Below, piece by piece: positions 1 to 5,469 of a DNA stretch of 13,693 bases (position 1 is the first letter of the stretch; the number at the start of each line of letters is the position of its first letter). This stretch comes from JASFWK01 sp050049355 (GTDB lineage: Bacteria; Chloroflexota; Anaerolineae; B4-G1; DUEL01). The notes under the pieces were generated by a model. It was not told where the DNA came from. It ran no database searches and saw only the letters and a program-made list of their open reading frames with translations. The DNA lies in the NCBI GenBank assembly GCA_050049355.1, contig JASFWK010000048.1:1-13693 (forward strand), written 5' to 3'. The position numbers and the translations under genes were made by a program.

Positions 1-114
1 AAGGAGCGGCAAGCGGGTCAGCAGGAGGCCAGCGGCGAGAGCCAGCGCCAGCCCCAGTGCTGTGGACAGAGGGCTGTTCCAGTAGAGGCGATGGGAGACG
101 CGTGCGCGGATCAC
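1..114 (-). CDS. Membrane protein, N-terminal fragment (runs off the window)
   Basis: Reading leftward from a GTG at 114, 38 codons run open to the window edge. The start overlaps the stop of the upstream sugar-nucleotide gene by four bases (GTGA), and a GGGAG ribosome site lies five bases upstream (120-124), so translational coupling is likely. The visible N-terminus is basic (VIRARVSHRLYW) and is followed by a run of about 20 Leu/Ala/Gly residues ending in LLLTRLPLL. That is a typical first membrane helix of a polytopic protein. Pairing with a nucleotide-sugar enzyme suggests a polysaccharide or glycosyl-transfer membrane protein (for example an O-antigen ligase or polymerase type), but only the first helix is visible, so function is inference. 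The body of the gene lies outside the window. Confidence 0.6.
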   Translation of the reverse strand, partial: MIRARVSHRLYWNSPLSTALGLALALAAGLLLTRLPLL

Positions 115-1052
115 AGATGCTCCCGAAAGTAGGCCGCGGTCTTTGCGAGGCCTTCCTCCAGGGAGACCTTCGGCTCCCAGCCCAGGGCTTCCCGGGCGCG
201 GGTGATGTCTGGGCAGCGCACCTTGGGGTCATCCTTCGTCCGCGCATCGGTGGGGTGAACGAAGGTGATCTCGGAATCGCTGCCGGTCACCTCAAGTACC
301 TTGTGGGCGAACTCCAGAATGGTCATCTCCTGGGGGTTACCCAGGTTGATCGGGTCGGTCTCGTCGGAGTAGAGCATTCTCACGAGTCCCTCGACCATGT
401 CATCAATGTAGCAGAAACTCCTGGTTCGGGAACCCTCATCGTACACGGTCAGCGGGTCCCCCCGTATGGCCTGGCAGATGAAATTGGGCACTACCCGTCC
501 ATCGTCGGCACGCATCCGAGTTCCGTAGGTGTTGAAGATGCGGGCGATCCGTGTATCCACCCCGTGGTAGCGGTGGTAGGCCATGGTCAGCGCCTCGGCG
601 AAGCGCTTGCTCTCGTCGTAGACCCCCCGGGGGCCAACCGGGTTGACGTTGCCCCAGTAGTTCTCCGATTGGGGATGTACCAAGGGATCGCCATAGACCT
701 CGGAGGTCGACGCCAGGAGGTAGCTGGCGTCCTTCGCCAGTGCCAGCCCCAGCGTCTTGTGGGTCCCCAGCGCGCCTACCTTCAGGGTCTGAATGGGGTA
801 GTTCAAATAGTCCACCGGACTGGGCAGACTGGCCAGATGGAGCACCGCGTCCAGCGGCCCTGGCACGTGGATGTAGCTGGTCACGTCGTGCTTGATGAAG
901 AGGAACTTGTCGTTGCCGGCCAGGTGGGCGATGTTCTCCACCTTGCCGGTGCTCAAGTTGTCCATCGCGATGGTTTCATGCCCCTCGGACAGGAGGCGAT
1001 CGCAGAGATGGGAGCCGATGAAGCCGGCCCCGCCGGTGATAAGGATGCGCAT
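111..1052 (-). CDS. UDP-glucuronate decarboxylase-type SDR (NAD-dependent epimerase/dehydratase)
   Basis: 313-residue extended short-chain dehydrogenase, cytoplasmic, with the length usual for bacterial UDP-xylose synthases. The Rossmann NAD motif GGAGFIGSH is at 7-15. The substrate/catalytic stretch STSEVYGDP is at 115-123 and the catalytic YxxxK pair is Y145/K149 (YDESK). Downstream, RIFNTYGTRM (171-180), SFCYIDDMVEG (212-222) and INLGNP (235-240) are the conserved blocks of the UXS/UDP-glucuronate decarboxylase branch, which converts UDP-glucuronate to UDP-xylose. A C-terminal DDPKVRCPDI block (274-283) matches the family's substrate-phosphate region. The start has a GAGGGG site at 1058-1063, five bases upstream, and a promoter at 1157-1185. 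The product probably feeds surface polysaccharide synthesis with the overlapping membrane gene. A closely related UDP-sugar epimerase activity cannot be excluded from sequence alone. Confidence 0.85.
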   Translation of the reverse strand: MRILITGGAGFIGSHLCDRLLSEGHETIAMDNLSTGKVENIAHLAGNDKFLFIKHDVTSYIHVPGPLDAVLHLASLPSPVDYLNYPIQTLKVGALGTHKTLGLALAKDASYLLASTSEVYGDPLVHPQSENYWGNVNPVGPRGVYDESKRFAEALTMAYHRYHGVDTRIARIFNTYGTRMRADDGRVVPNFICQAIRGDPLTVYDEGSRTRSFCYIDDMVEGLVRMLYSDETDPINLGNPQEMTILEFAHKVLEVTGSDSEITFVHPTDARTKDDPKVRCPDITRAREALGWEPKVSLEEGLAKTAAYFREHL

Positions 1053-1111
1053 AAGAACCCCTCGCGTCTTGGGTCTTGAGAAACTCGGTGGACCACGGTC
1101 CGGCAGCTCGC

Positions 1112-1131
1112 GCGCGGACCTCCGTCCGCGC
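1112..1131 (-). other. Hairpin in the leader of the UDP-sugar gene
   Basis: A perfect 8-bp inverted repeat with a four-base loop (GCGCGGAC-CTCC-GTCCGCGC in plus sense) lies between the predicted transcription start (about 1150) and the ribosome site (1058-1063). No T-run follows on either strand, so it is not a classical terminator. It could protect the 5' end or be a protein-binding leader structure; no role is shown. Confidence 0.4.
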
Positions 1132-1156
1132 CAAGCCCGGTTCGCAAGTCACCGAG

Positions 1157-1185
1157 ATTATACCTTGGAAGGGAGGGGGGGACAA
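1157..1185 (-). promoter_or_regulatory. Sigma-70 promoter for the UDP-glucuronate decarboxylase-type gene
   Basis: On the minus strand, -35 TTGTCC (1185-1180) and a perfect -10 TATAAT (1162-1157) are separated by 17 bases. Predicted start is near 1150, giving a leader of about 98 bases. The C/T-rich spacer is unusual but the boxes and spacing are near ideal. This makes the gene independent of the chelatase gene upstream. Confidence 0.75.
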
Positions 1186-1315
1186 GAAGGGGAGGCCGGG
1201 ATTTGGGAGCGATTCAACCTTTGGCGCGCGAAATGCGAGCGATGAAGCTTTCAGATCCCCTTTCGGTGGGCGCCTCGGGGGTATCTTCTGCGGGGCTGAC
1301 CAAGGACGGTGTCGG

Positions 1316-3385
1316 CTATCCCGTTGTCTGCAGCTCTCCTCGCACGGTCTCCAGCAGCGATTCGGCGTGGAGCTGCTCCAGCGTGTAGCAGGGAGCCTCT
1401 AGGTGTGCCGCCAGTTCCTCAGCGAACCCCTGGTCGAATGCCTCCTGCTCCATGTTGATGACGACCGAGCGAATGTGGCCCCCTGGGAAGAGCCTGGCGA
1501 TGCGGTGGGCCTCCTCCCTTGGGGGGAGGTCGCCGATGGAGACGTTTCCGGCTCCATCCGTGAGAAGAACCATCAGCGGCATCAGGTCTGGATGTTGAAG
1601 CAGTTCTCGGGTGATGACCTCGTGCGCGAGCTGGAGGCCAGCCGAGAGCGGGGTCTTACCGCCCACGGGGATATTCCGCAGGGCCCGCTGGGCCAGTTCC
1701 ACGCTGTTGGTGGGGGGAAGCACCAGCTGGGCGTCGTTCTTCTGGAAGATCACCAGCCCTACCCGATCCCGTCGCTGGTAGGCGTCGGTCAGCAGCGACA
1801 TCACGGCTCCCTTGGTGGCCTGCATGCGCTCGGCCACTGCCATAGACCATGAGGCGTCTACCGCAAAGAGAACGAGGTTGGCGGCGCGGCGGACTCGCAC
1901 CTTGCGCTGGTAGTCGCGGGGACGAATCGAGAGGGCAGGGCCATCAGGATGCCGGCGCTGAGGCTGGTGAGGGGCGGCAGCCCGCAGCGTGGCGTCGAAG
2001 GCGAGATCACTGGGGTCGCCTGGCGATGGACGAGCCTGGACGTACCTGCCGCGCTTGCGGTCGGTGCGCGTGCGGCTGCGCCGTCCGCCTGCAGATCGGG
2101 TCAGTCGATCGAGGGGGGTATCCAATCGGCGCGGGGCGAAAGATTCCCCTATTTCGACGTCTCTCCCTCCCTTCCACCACCGCCCCTCGGAGGGCCAGCG
2201 GGGGATCGCCTGGGGCGTTCGCTCGTCAGGCGGTTCTCCGTTCTTGTGCGGTGGCTTCTCCTGCTGCTCCTCGCCCTCAGCCGCTACGGCCGTTTTTTTT
2301 TCCCTCTCCCCGCCGGTGGGCGCTTCTTCTGCCGACTCCTCCGGCTCCGCTGGGGCGTGGGCCCGGGCCTCGGATAGTCGTTCGCCCAGGTCGCCCAACG
2401 TCACCTCCACCTGCTGGAGGGGATGTCGCTTGAGGCGGTGCGGCAGCGCCAGTTCCGCCGCCAGCAGGATGTCGCGATCGACGATGTGGGTCCGCCTCTC
2501 GAAGGCGGCATGGGCTCGGGCAGTCTTGAGGACCACAAGGTCTGGCCGATGGCCGTCCACTCCAAGCTCCGCCATCATCGTGGCGATTGTCGCCAGATCG
2601 CCCTGAGTGTGACGGACCTGCGGGAGAAGCAGCCGCGCGCGGGCTATGTCCCCGGAAAGCGCCTGCTCGCGAGGCTCCCATTCAGCGCAGAACCCCTCGG
2701 GGTCGCTCTCGAAGGCCAGATTGCGCTCGATGATCAGCATGCGGGCGGTAGGATTGCGGACCCCCTGGATATCGACGCAGAGGGAGAAGCGGTCCAGGAG
2801 CTGTGGCCGCAGGTCACCCTCCTCGGGATTCATAGTGCCGATGAGGATGAAGCGAGCAGGGTGACTGAAGGAGATGCTCTCGCGCTCGACGACGTTGACT
2901 CCCATCGCTGCCGCGTCCAGCAGAATATCAACGACATGGTCGTCCAAGAGGTTGATCTCGTCTACATAGAGGACCCCTCTGTTGGCCGCGGCCAGGACCC
3001 CAGGCTCGAAGTGGCGCTCGCCCTTCTGGATCGCTTGCTCAATATCCAGGGTGCCCACCACCCGGTCCTCAGTAGCACTGACGGGCAGATCGACGAAACG
3101 GGTCCGGCGCTGGTCGCGCGGGAGCTTCTCTCCCTCAGCAGCCCGCTCCTGGCACTGGGTGCACCAAGCAGCAGGCTGGTTGGGGTCGCAGGAGAAGGGG
3201 CAGTCGGCGACGACGGTGATCTTCGGCAGGAGGGCGGCCAGAGCGCGCGCGGCGGTCGACTTGGCGGTGCCGCGCTCGCCGCGGATGAGCACTCCCCCGA
3301 TTTGAGGGTATACAGCGTTCAAGATCAGCGCCCGCCGCATCCGGTCCTGATTGACGACAGCGGTGAATGGAAAGATAGGCGACAT
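1316..3385 (-). CDS. BchI/ChlD-type metal chelatase ATPase subunit (AAA+ and VWA, putative cobaltochelatase/Mg-chelatase)
   Basis: 689 residues with the D-subunit layout: AAA+ domain, charged linker, VWA domain. Walker A is GERGTAKST (36-44), Walker B GVLYVDEIN (137-145), and the sensor/arginine region GTMNPEEGDLRPQLLDRF is at 183-200. Four cysteines (C62, C66, C75, C78) sit in an insert after strand 2 and could bind metal. Residues about 338-480 are Pro/Glu/Arg-rich. The VWA domain has a complete MIDAS: DASWS (510-514), T578 in GGKTPL and D610 in LLTDG. The family uses ATP to drive metal insertion into a tetrapyrrole by a large BchH/CobN subunit. That subunit is not in this window, so cobalt (corrinoid) versus magnesium is not decided. 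Cobalt is the better guess for a non-phototroph. GAGG at 3394-3397 supports the ATG. Transcribed alone from 3418-3446. Confidence 0.88.
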   Translation of the reverse strand: MSPIFPFTAVVNQDRMRRALILNAVYPQIGGVLIRGERGTAKSTAARALAALLPKITVVADCPFSCDPNQPAAWCTQCQERAAEGEKLPRDQRRTRFVDLPVSATEDRVVGTLDIEQAIQKGERHFEPGVLAAANRGVLYVDEINLLDDHVVDILLDAAAMGVNVVERESISFSHPARFILIGTMNPEEGDLRPQLLDRFSLCVDIQGVRNPTARMLIIERNLAFESDPEGFCAEWEPREQALSGDIARARLLLPQVRHTQGDLATIATMMAELGVDGHRPDLVVLKTARAHAAFERRTHIVDRDILLAAELALPHRLKRHPLQQVEVTLGDLGERLSEARAHAPAEPEESAEEAPTGGEREKKTAVAAEGEEQQEKPPHKNGEPPDERTPQAIPRWPSEGRWWKGGRDVEIGESFAPRRLDTPLDRLTRSAGGRRSRTRTDRKRGRYVQARPSPGDPSDLAFDATLRAAAPHQPQRRHPDGPALSIRPRDYQRKVRVRRAANLVLFAVDASWSMAVAERMQATKGAVMSLLTDAYQRRDRVGLVIFQKNDAQLVLPPTNSVELAQRALRNIPVGGKTPLSAGLQLAHEVITRELLQHPDLMPLMVLLTDGAGNVSIGDLPPREEAHRIARLFPGGHIRSVVINMEQEAFDQGFAEELAAHLEAPCYTLEQLHAESLLETVRGELQTTG

Positions 3386-3417
3386 ATGGCAAACCTCGTT
3401 TCTTCTCAGATGGTTCG

Positions 3418-3446
3418 ATTATACCGCACCGGGTGAGAAAGGAAAA
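3418..3446 (-). promoter_or_regulatory. Probable promoter of the chelatase gene
   Basis: A perfect minus-strand -10 TATAAT (3423-3418) lies 32 bases upstream of the ATG at 3385. The best -35 at 17-base spacing is TTTTCC (3446-3441), a weak match to TTGACA. Predicted start near 3411 gives a leader of about 26 bases. Confidence 0.55.
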
Positions 3447-3644
3447 GGATGGGGGAAGTAGCGCAGCGCTCTTGGGAGCAGGGGGCTTTGGCCGCCCTTG
3501 GACGCCGTTCATCGGCTTCGTTCCCTGTGACCGCGATACTTGATGCGTTGTCTAGCGCACGGTTCGTTAGAGTTGACCCCCAAGCCGCATCGTCTTTCGG
3601 TCCGTTGAGTGGGGTTGCTGGACAAACCTCCGGGTCCGCCAGAT

Positions 3645-3672
3645 TTGCCAGGCAGGAGAAATGTAGTATAAT
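3645..3672 (+). promoter_or_regulatory. Sigma-70 promoter of the DUF3795 gene
   Basis: -35 TTGCCA (3645-3650, five of six consensus bases) and a perfect -10 TATAAT (3667-3672) with a 16-base spacer. The start point should fall near 3679, inside the palindrome at 3676-3693, so a repressor bound there would block initiation. Leader length is about 55 bases. Confidence 0.7.
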
Positions 3673-3675
3673 GGG

Positions 3676-3693
3676 CTAGAACGCGTGTTCTAG
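3676..3693. promoter_or_regulatory. Candidate LexA/SOS box over the DUF3795 transcription start
   Basis: The 18-base sequence CTAGAACGCGTGTTCTAG has perfect 7-bp arms around GCGT. Its core GAAC-GCGT-GTTC (3679-3690) fits the Gram-positive LexA (DinR) box GAAC-RNRY-GTTC at every position; only the outer flanks are A/T instead of the C/G of the Bacillus consensus. It begins four bases after the -10 box and covers the predicted start, a classic repressor position. The same box type is known from the Chloroflexota member Dehalococcoides. LexA itself is not in the window, so the regulator is inferred. Confidence 0.65.
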
Positions 3694-3723
3694 TGATCCC
3701 TGGTACACCGGCGGAACCCAAAG

Positions 3724-3728
3724 GGAGG
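3724..3728 (+). promoter_or_regulatory. Ribosome binding site fixing the DUF3795 start
   Basis: GGAGG within AGGGAGGGA lies six bases before the ATG at 3735. An in-frame ATG further upstream at 3693 has no such site and overlaps the operator, so 3735 is preferred. Confidence 0.7.
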
Positions 3729-3734
3729 GATGTG

Positions 3735-4079
3735 ATGGAGAGGATGATTGCCTACTGCGGTCTGGTGTGCAGCGAGTGCCCGGCTTACCTCGCCACTCAG
3801 GCGGGCGACATGGGGAAGCTGAAGGAGGTGGCAGCAAGCTGGAGCGAGGAGTTTGATACCTCAATCACCGTAGACAACGTCATATGTGATGGCTGTGTCT
3901 CCGAGGGCGAGCGGAAGTGCAGTTACTGCCACGAGTGTGAGGTGCGTGCCTGTGCCGCTGGGCGTGGCGTACTCACCTGCGCTCACTGCGATGACTTCGG
4001 GTGTGAGATCGTCGCTGGCTTCTTTGAGCATGCACCGGAGGCACGCACAACGCTCGAGGAGATCCGCGCCGGCCTCTGA
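3735..4079 (+). CDS. DUF3795 cysteine-rich protein, probably SOS-regulated
   Basis: 114 residues, starting MERMIAYCGLVCSECPAY, the hallmark N-terminus of DUF3795 proteins, which have no established function. Twelve cysteines (positions 8, 12, 15, 51, 54, 62, 65, 68, 73, 82, 85, 90) occur mostly as CxxC or CxxxC pairs. That pattern suggests binding of zinc or an iron-sulfur cluster in the cytoplasm. No signal peptide or membrane helix is seen. The gene stands alone: divergent from the chelatase gene and convergent with dodecin. Its promoter carries a palindrome matching the Gram-positive-type LexA box, so induction by DNA damage is a reasonable inference. Nothing in the protein itself points to a DNA-repair reaction, so a redox or metal-stress role is equally possible. 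Family assignment is firm, role unknown. Confidence 0.85.
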   Translation: MERMIAYCGLVCSECPAYLATQAGDMGKLKEVAASWSEEFDTSITVDNVICDGCVSEGERKCSYCHECEVRACAAGRGVLTCAHCDDFGCEIVAGFFEHAPEARTTLEEIRAGL

Positions 4080-4214
4080 TACACCGCGGGCGGGAGGGGC
4101 AGCGGGAGCTGGCCCTGGCTGGCGACAGCGGGACCATCACCGCCGCGTTCCTCCAGCCAAGCGTCTGCTTACTCTCTTTCGTTTCGTTCGATTCACGCAG
4201 TAGCGAGGTGAGGC

Positions 4215-4233
4215 GGCGCAAATGCGCTGCGCC
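4215..4233. other. GC-rich hairpin between convergent genes
   Basis: GGCGCA and TGCGCC form a perfect 6-bp stem with a 7-base loop, midway between the convergent ends of the DUF3795 and dodecin genes. It lacks a T-run on either strand, so it is only a weak candidate for a shared transcription end. The rest of 4080-4345 shows nothing recognisable. Confidence 0.2.
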
Positions 4234-4345
4234 ACAACTCCCTGCAGAGCGCTGCTGCCTGGGGCTTGCTGATTCCTGTGCGTAGGTAAAGGCCCCGGTC
4301 TGCCGGTGTGCGCTGCGTTTCTTGTTGGCTAGATGGAGAAGCAGC

Positions 4346-4561
4346 TCAGTCTTCGCTCACGTACTTGAAGGAGACCTTCACCTTCGCCCGGTAGGCGCGA
4401 ATTTCACCGTCCTCAATCTGCATGTCCAGCTCGACGACCTCGGCGATGCGAAGGTCCCGCAGAGACTGAGAAGCCATCTCGACGGCGGCCGCAGCAGCCT
4501 TCTCCCACGATTCGGTGCTTGTTCCGACAAGCTCGATTATCTTGTAGACACTCTCCGGCAT
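4346..4561 (-). CDS. Dodecin family flavin-binding protein
   Basis: 71 residues, the normal size for dodecin, a small protein whose family assembles into a hollow dodecamer that stores or buffers flavins (and, in some bacteria, CoA). The sequence opens MPESVYKIIELVGTSTESW. The conserved SW pair (S18, W19) leads the single helix (ESWEKAAAAAVEMASQSL), and the tryptophan is the residue that stacks on the flavin in characterised members. After it, the EVVELDMQIEDG and YRAKVKVSFKY strands (41-52 and 57-67) complete the beta-alpha-beta-beta fold. The open frame extends 38 codons further upstream, but AGGAG at 4569-4573 lies seven bases before the ATG at 4561, and the family N-terminus begins here. 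Monocistronic, cytoplasmic, no neighbour explains a special role. Confidence 0.92.
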   Translation of the reverse strand: MPESVYKIIELVGTSTESWEKAAAAAVEMASQSLRDLRIAEVVELDMQIEDGEIRAYRAKVKVSFKYVSED

Positions 4562-4568
4562 GGTTGCT

Positions 4569-4573
4569 CTCCT
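4569..4573 (-). promoter_or_regulatory. Ribosome binding site fixing the dodecin start
   Basis: AGGAG on the minus strand, seven bases upstream of the ATG at 4561. It rules out the 38-codon upstream extension, whose first ATG at 4675 has no comparable site. Confidence 0.75.
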
Positions 4574-4580
4574 TTTACTC

Positions 4581-4609
4581 GAATGAGTCTCTGTGGAGTT
4601 GTGGGTCAA
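4581..4609 (-). promoter_or_regulatory. Weak candidate promoter for dodecin
   Basis: TTGACC (4609-4604) and TCATTC (4586-4581) on the minus strand are 17 bases apart. The -35 is good and the -10 poor. It would start transcription only a few bases before the ribosome site. Confidence 0.3.
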
Positions 4610-5191
4610 TTGATCTGGCAGGCCGGGTGCAGAGAAGCCCGCTCGATCCGCGGACCGGGAGAAGCCAACCTGCAAATGCAGAGCTCCCAGTCACAAGCAC
4701 TTGATCATACGGATTCTGATATGTGAACTCCTCACAGGCAGGCGTAGAGAGCAGCTTTCAACAAATCAGAATCTCAGTGTCGAACTGCCTGGCCAGGAGG
4801 AGTAACCGTCTATCCTTTGCCTCTCGCATTGTTGCATGGGCCGTCCCCAAAGGGAAAGAGAACGCAGGGGAGCCAAGATCGCGCCTGCCACAGCCGCCGT
4901 TCAACTGAAGTAGGAACCTGCAAGCGTGCCAAACTGTATCGCCTGGATGATTATGGTGGACAGCATGACGGCAGCCAAGAGATCAGCGCCCTGTTTCTTA
5001 CTGCCCTGGACCCACAGATTCCCTTGACAAGAAAGGAGGGGGCCCACCACCATGGGACAGTTCTGCTATTGCTGTCCACGTGCGAGCGAGCACCAGTAGT
5101 GTCTGGGTGGGAATGGTTACCCGATTAGAGAGCTGGTTGGCAATTGAAGGCGGATGCTGAGAGGGCGTGTACACGAAAGACGGCGTAAAGA

Positions 5192-5263
5192 TGGGCCCGG
5201 CAGGATTCGAACCTGCGACCGACCGGTTATGAGCCGGCTGCTCTACCGCTGAGCTACAGGCCC
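5192..5263 (-). tRNA. tRNA-Met (CAT), elongator type
   Basis: 72 bases folding into a full cloverleaf: acceptor GGGCCTG/CGGGCCC, D stem GCTC/GAGC, anticodon stem GCCGG/CCGGT with loop CTCATAA, T arm GCAGG-TTCGAAT-CCTGC, discriminator A. The anticodon is CAT. A paired G1-C72 and lack of three G-C pairs beside the anticodon loop argue against the initiator. A lysidine-modified tRNA-Ile (CAT) cannot be excluded by eye. The CCA end is not encoded. Last of three tRNAs in the transcript. Confidence 0.93.
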
Positions 5264-5274
5264 CCAACGCCAAG

Positions 5275-5345
5275 AGCGGGCGGCGGGAATCGAACCCGCA
5301 ACAGCAGCTTGGAAGGCTGCGGCAATACCATTTTGCAACGCCCGC
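5275..5345 (-). tRNA. tRNA-Gly (TCC)
   Basis: 71 bases: acceptor GCGGGCG/CGCCCGC, D stem GCAA/TTGC, anticodon stem GCAGC/GCTGC with loop CTTCCAA (anticodon TCC), T arm GCGGG-TTCGATT-CCCGC, discriminator T. No encoded CCA. Middle member of the array, 11 bases from the Met gene and 4 from the Pro gene. Confidence 0.95.
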
Positions 5346-5349
5346 ACTG

Positions 5350-5422
5350 TCGGGGCGGCCGGACTTGAACCGGCGACCTCTGCGTCCCAAACGCAGCGCG
5401 CTGCCGTCTGCGCCACGCCCCG
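5350..5422 (-). tRNA. tRNA-Pro (TGG)
   Basis: 73 bases: acceptor CGGGGCG/CGCCCCG, D stem GCGC/GCGC, anticodon stem CTGCG/CGCAG with loop TTTGGGA (anticodon TGG), T arm GCCGG-TTCAAGT-CCGGC, discriminator A. No encoded CCA. First tRNA of the array, about 10 bases after the predicted transcription start. Confidence 0.95.
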
Positions 5423-5438
5423 CCCCTTTCTCTTGACA

Positions 5439-5467
5439 AGTATACCGCCGTTAATCAACCTAGTCAA
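5439..5467 (-). promoter_or_regulatory. Strong sigma-70 promoter of the tRNA array
   Basis: TTGACT (5467-5462) and TATACT (5444-5439) on the minus strand with an ideal 17-base spacer. Predicted start near 5432, just before tRNA-Pro. The -35 box begins two bases after the stop codon of the upstream TPR/propeller gene, so the two units abut. Confidence 0.8.
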
Positions 5468-5469
5468 GG

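Larger units (their letters stand above)
3386..3734. other. Divergent intergenic region between chelatase and DUF3795 genes
   Basis: About 350 bases without a convincing gene. It holds the leftward chelatase promoter (3418-3446) and the rightward DUF3795 promoter with its palindromic operator (3645-3693). The middle, about 3447-3644, shows no coding signal I trust and no clear hairpin or repeat. Confidence 0.6.
4562..5191. other. Long intergenic region between dodecin and the tRNA array
   Basis: About 630 bases with no gene I can support. Short open frames on the plus strand (4723-4908, 4817-5128) have no ribosome site, no family resemblance and no codon pattern like the neighbours. A 6-bp hairpin (5055-5077, GGACAG/CTGTCC) lies downstream of the tRNAs but has no T-run. 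No clear terminator for the tRNA transcript was found. Confidence 0.5.

Noticed and set aside
57..1079. 340-codon plus-strand open frame
   Set aside because: It lies opposite the UDP-glucuronate decarboxylase-type gene, which has NAD and catalytic motifs, a ribosome site and a promoter. The plus frame has none.
2423..3436. 337-codon plus-strand open frame
   Set aside because: It is the complement of the chelatase AAA+ domain, where Walker motifs are on the minus strand.
3693..3734. Upstream ATG giving a 128-residue DUF3795 protein
   Set aside because: The ATG overlaps the palindromic operator and has no ribosome site. The family N-terminus and GGAGG support 3735.
4935..5020. Possible decayed ribose-phosphate pyrophosphokinase fragment (WMIMVDSM...LLPW in one frame)
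   Set aside because: About 28 residues loosely resemble the family's MVDALRRAS...IPY block. The flanks do not continue the resemblance in any frame and a stop follows, so chance is more likely.
5025..5035. TTGACA-like -35 box in the plus strand before the tRNA array
   Set aside because: No -10 box is found 16-18 bases downstream and no plus-strand gene follows.
5055..5077. Hairpin GGACAG/CTGTCC downstream of the tRNA array as a terminator
   Set aside because: The stem is only 6 bp, the loop is 11 bases and no T-run follows on the minus strand.
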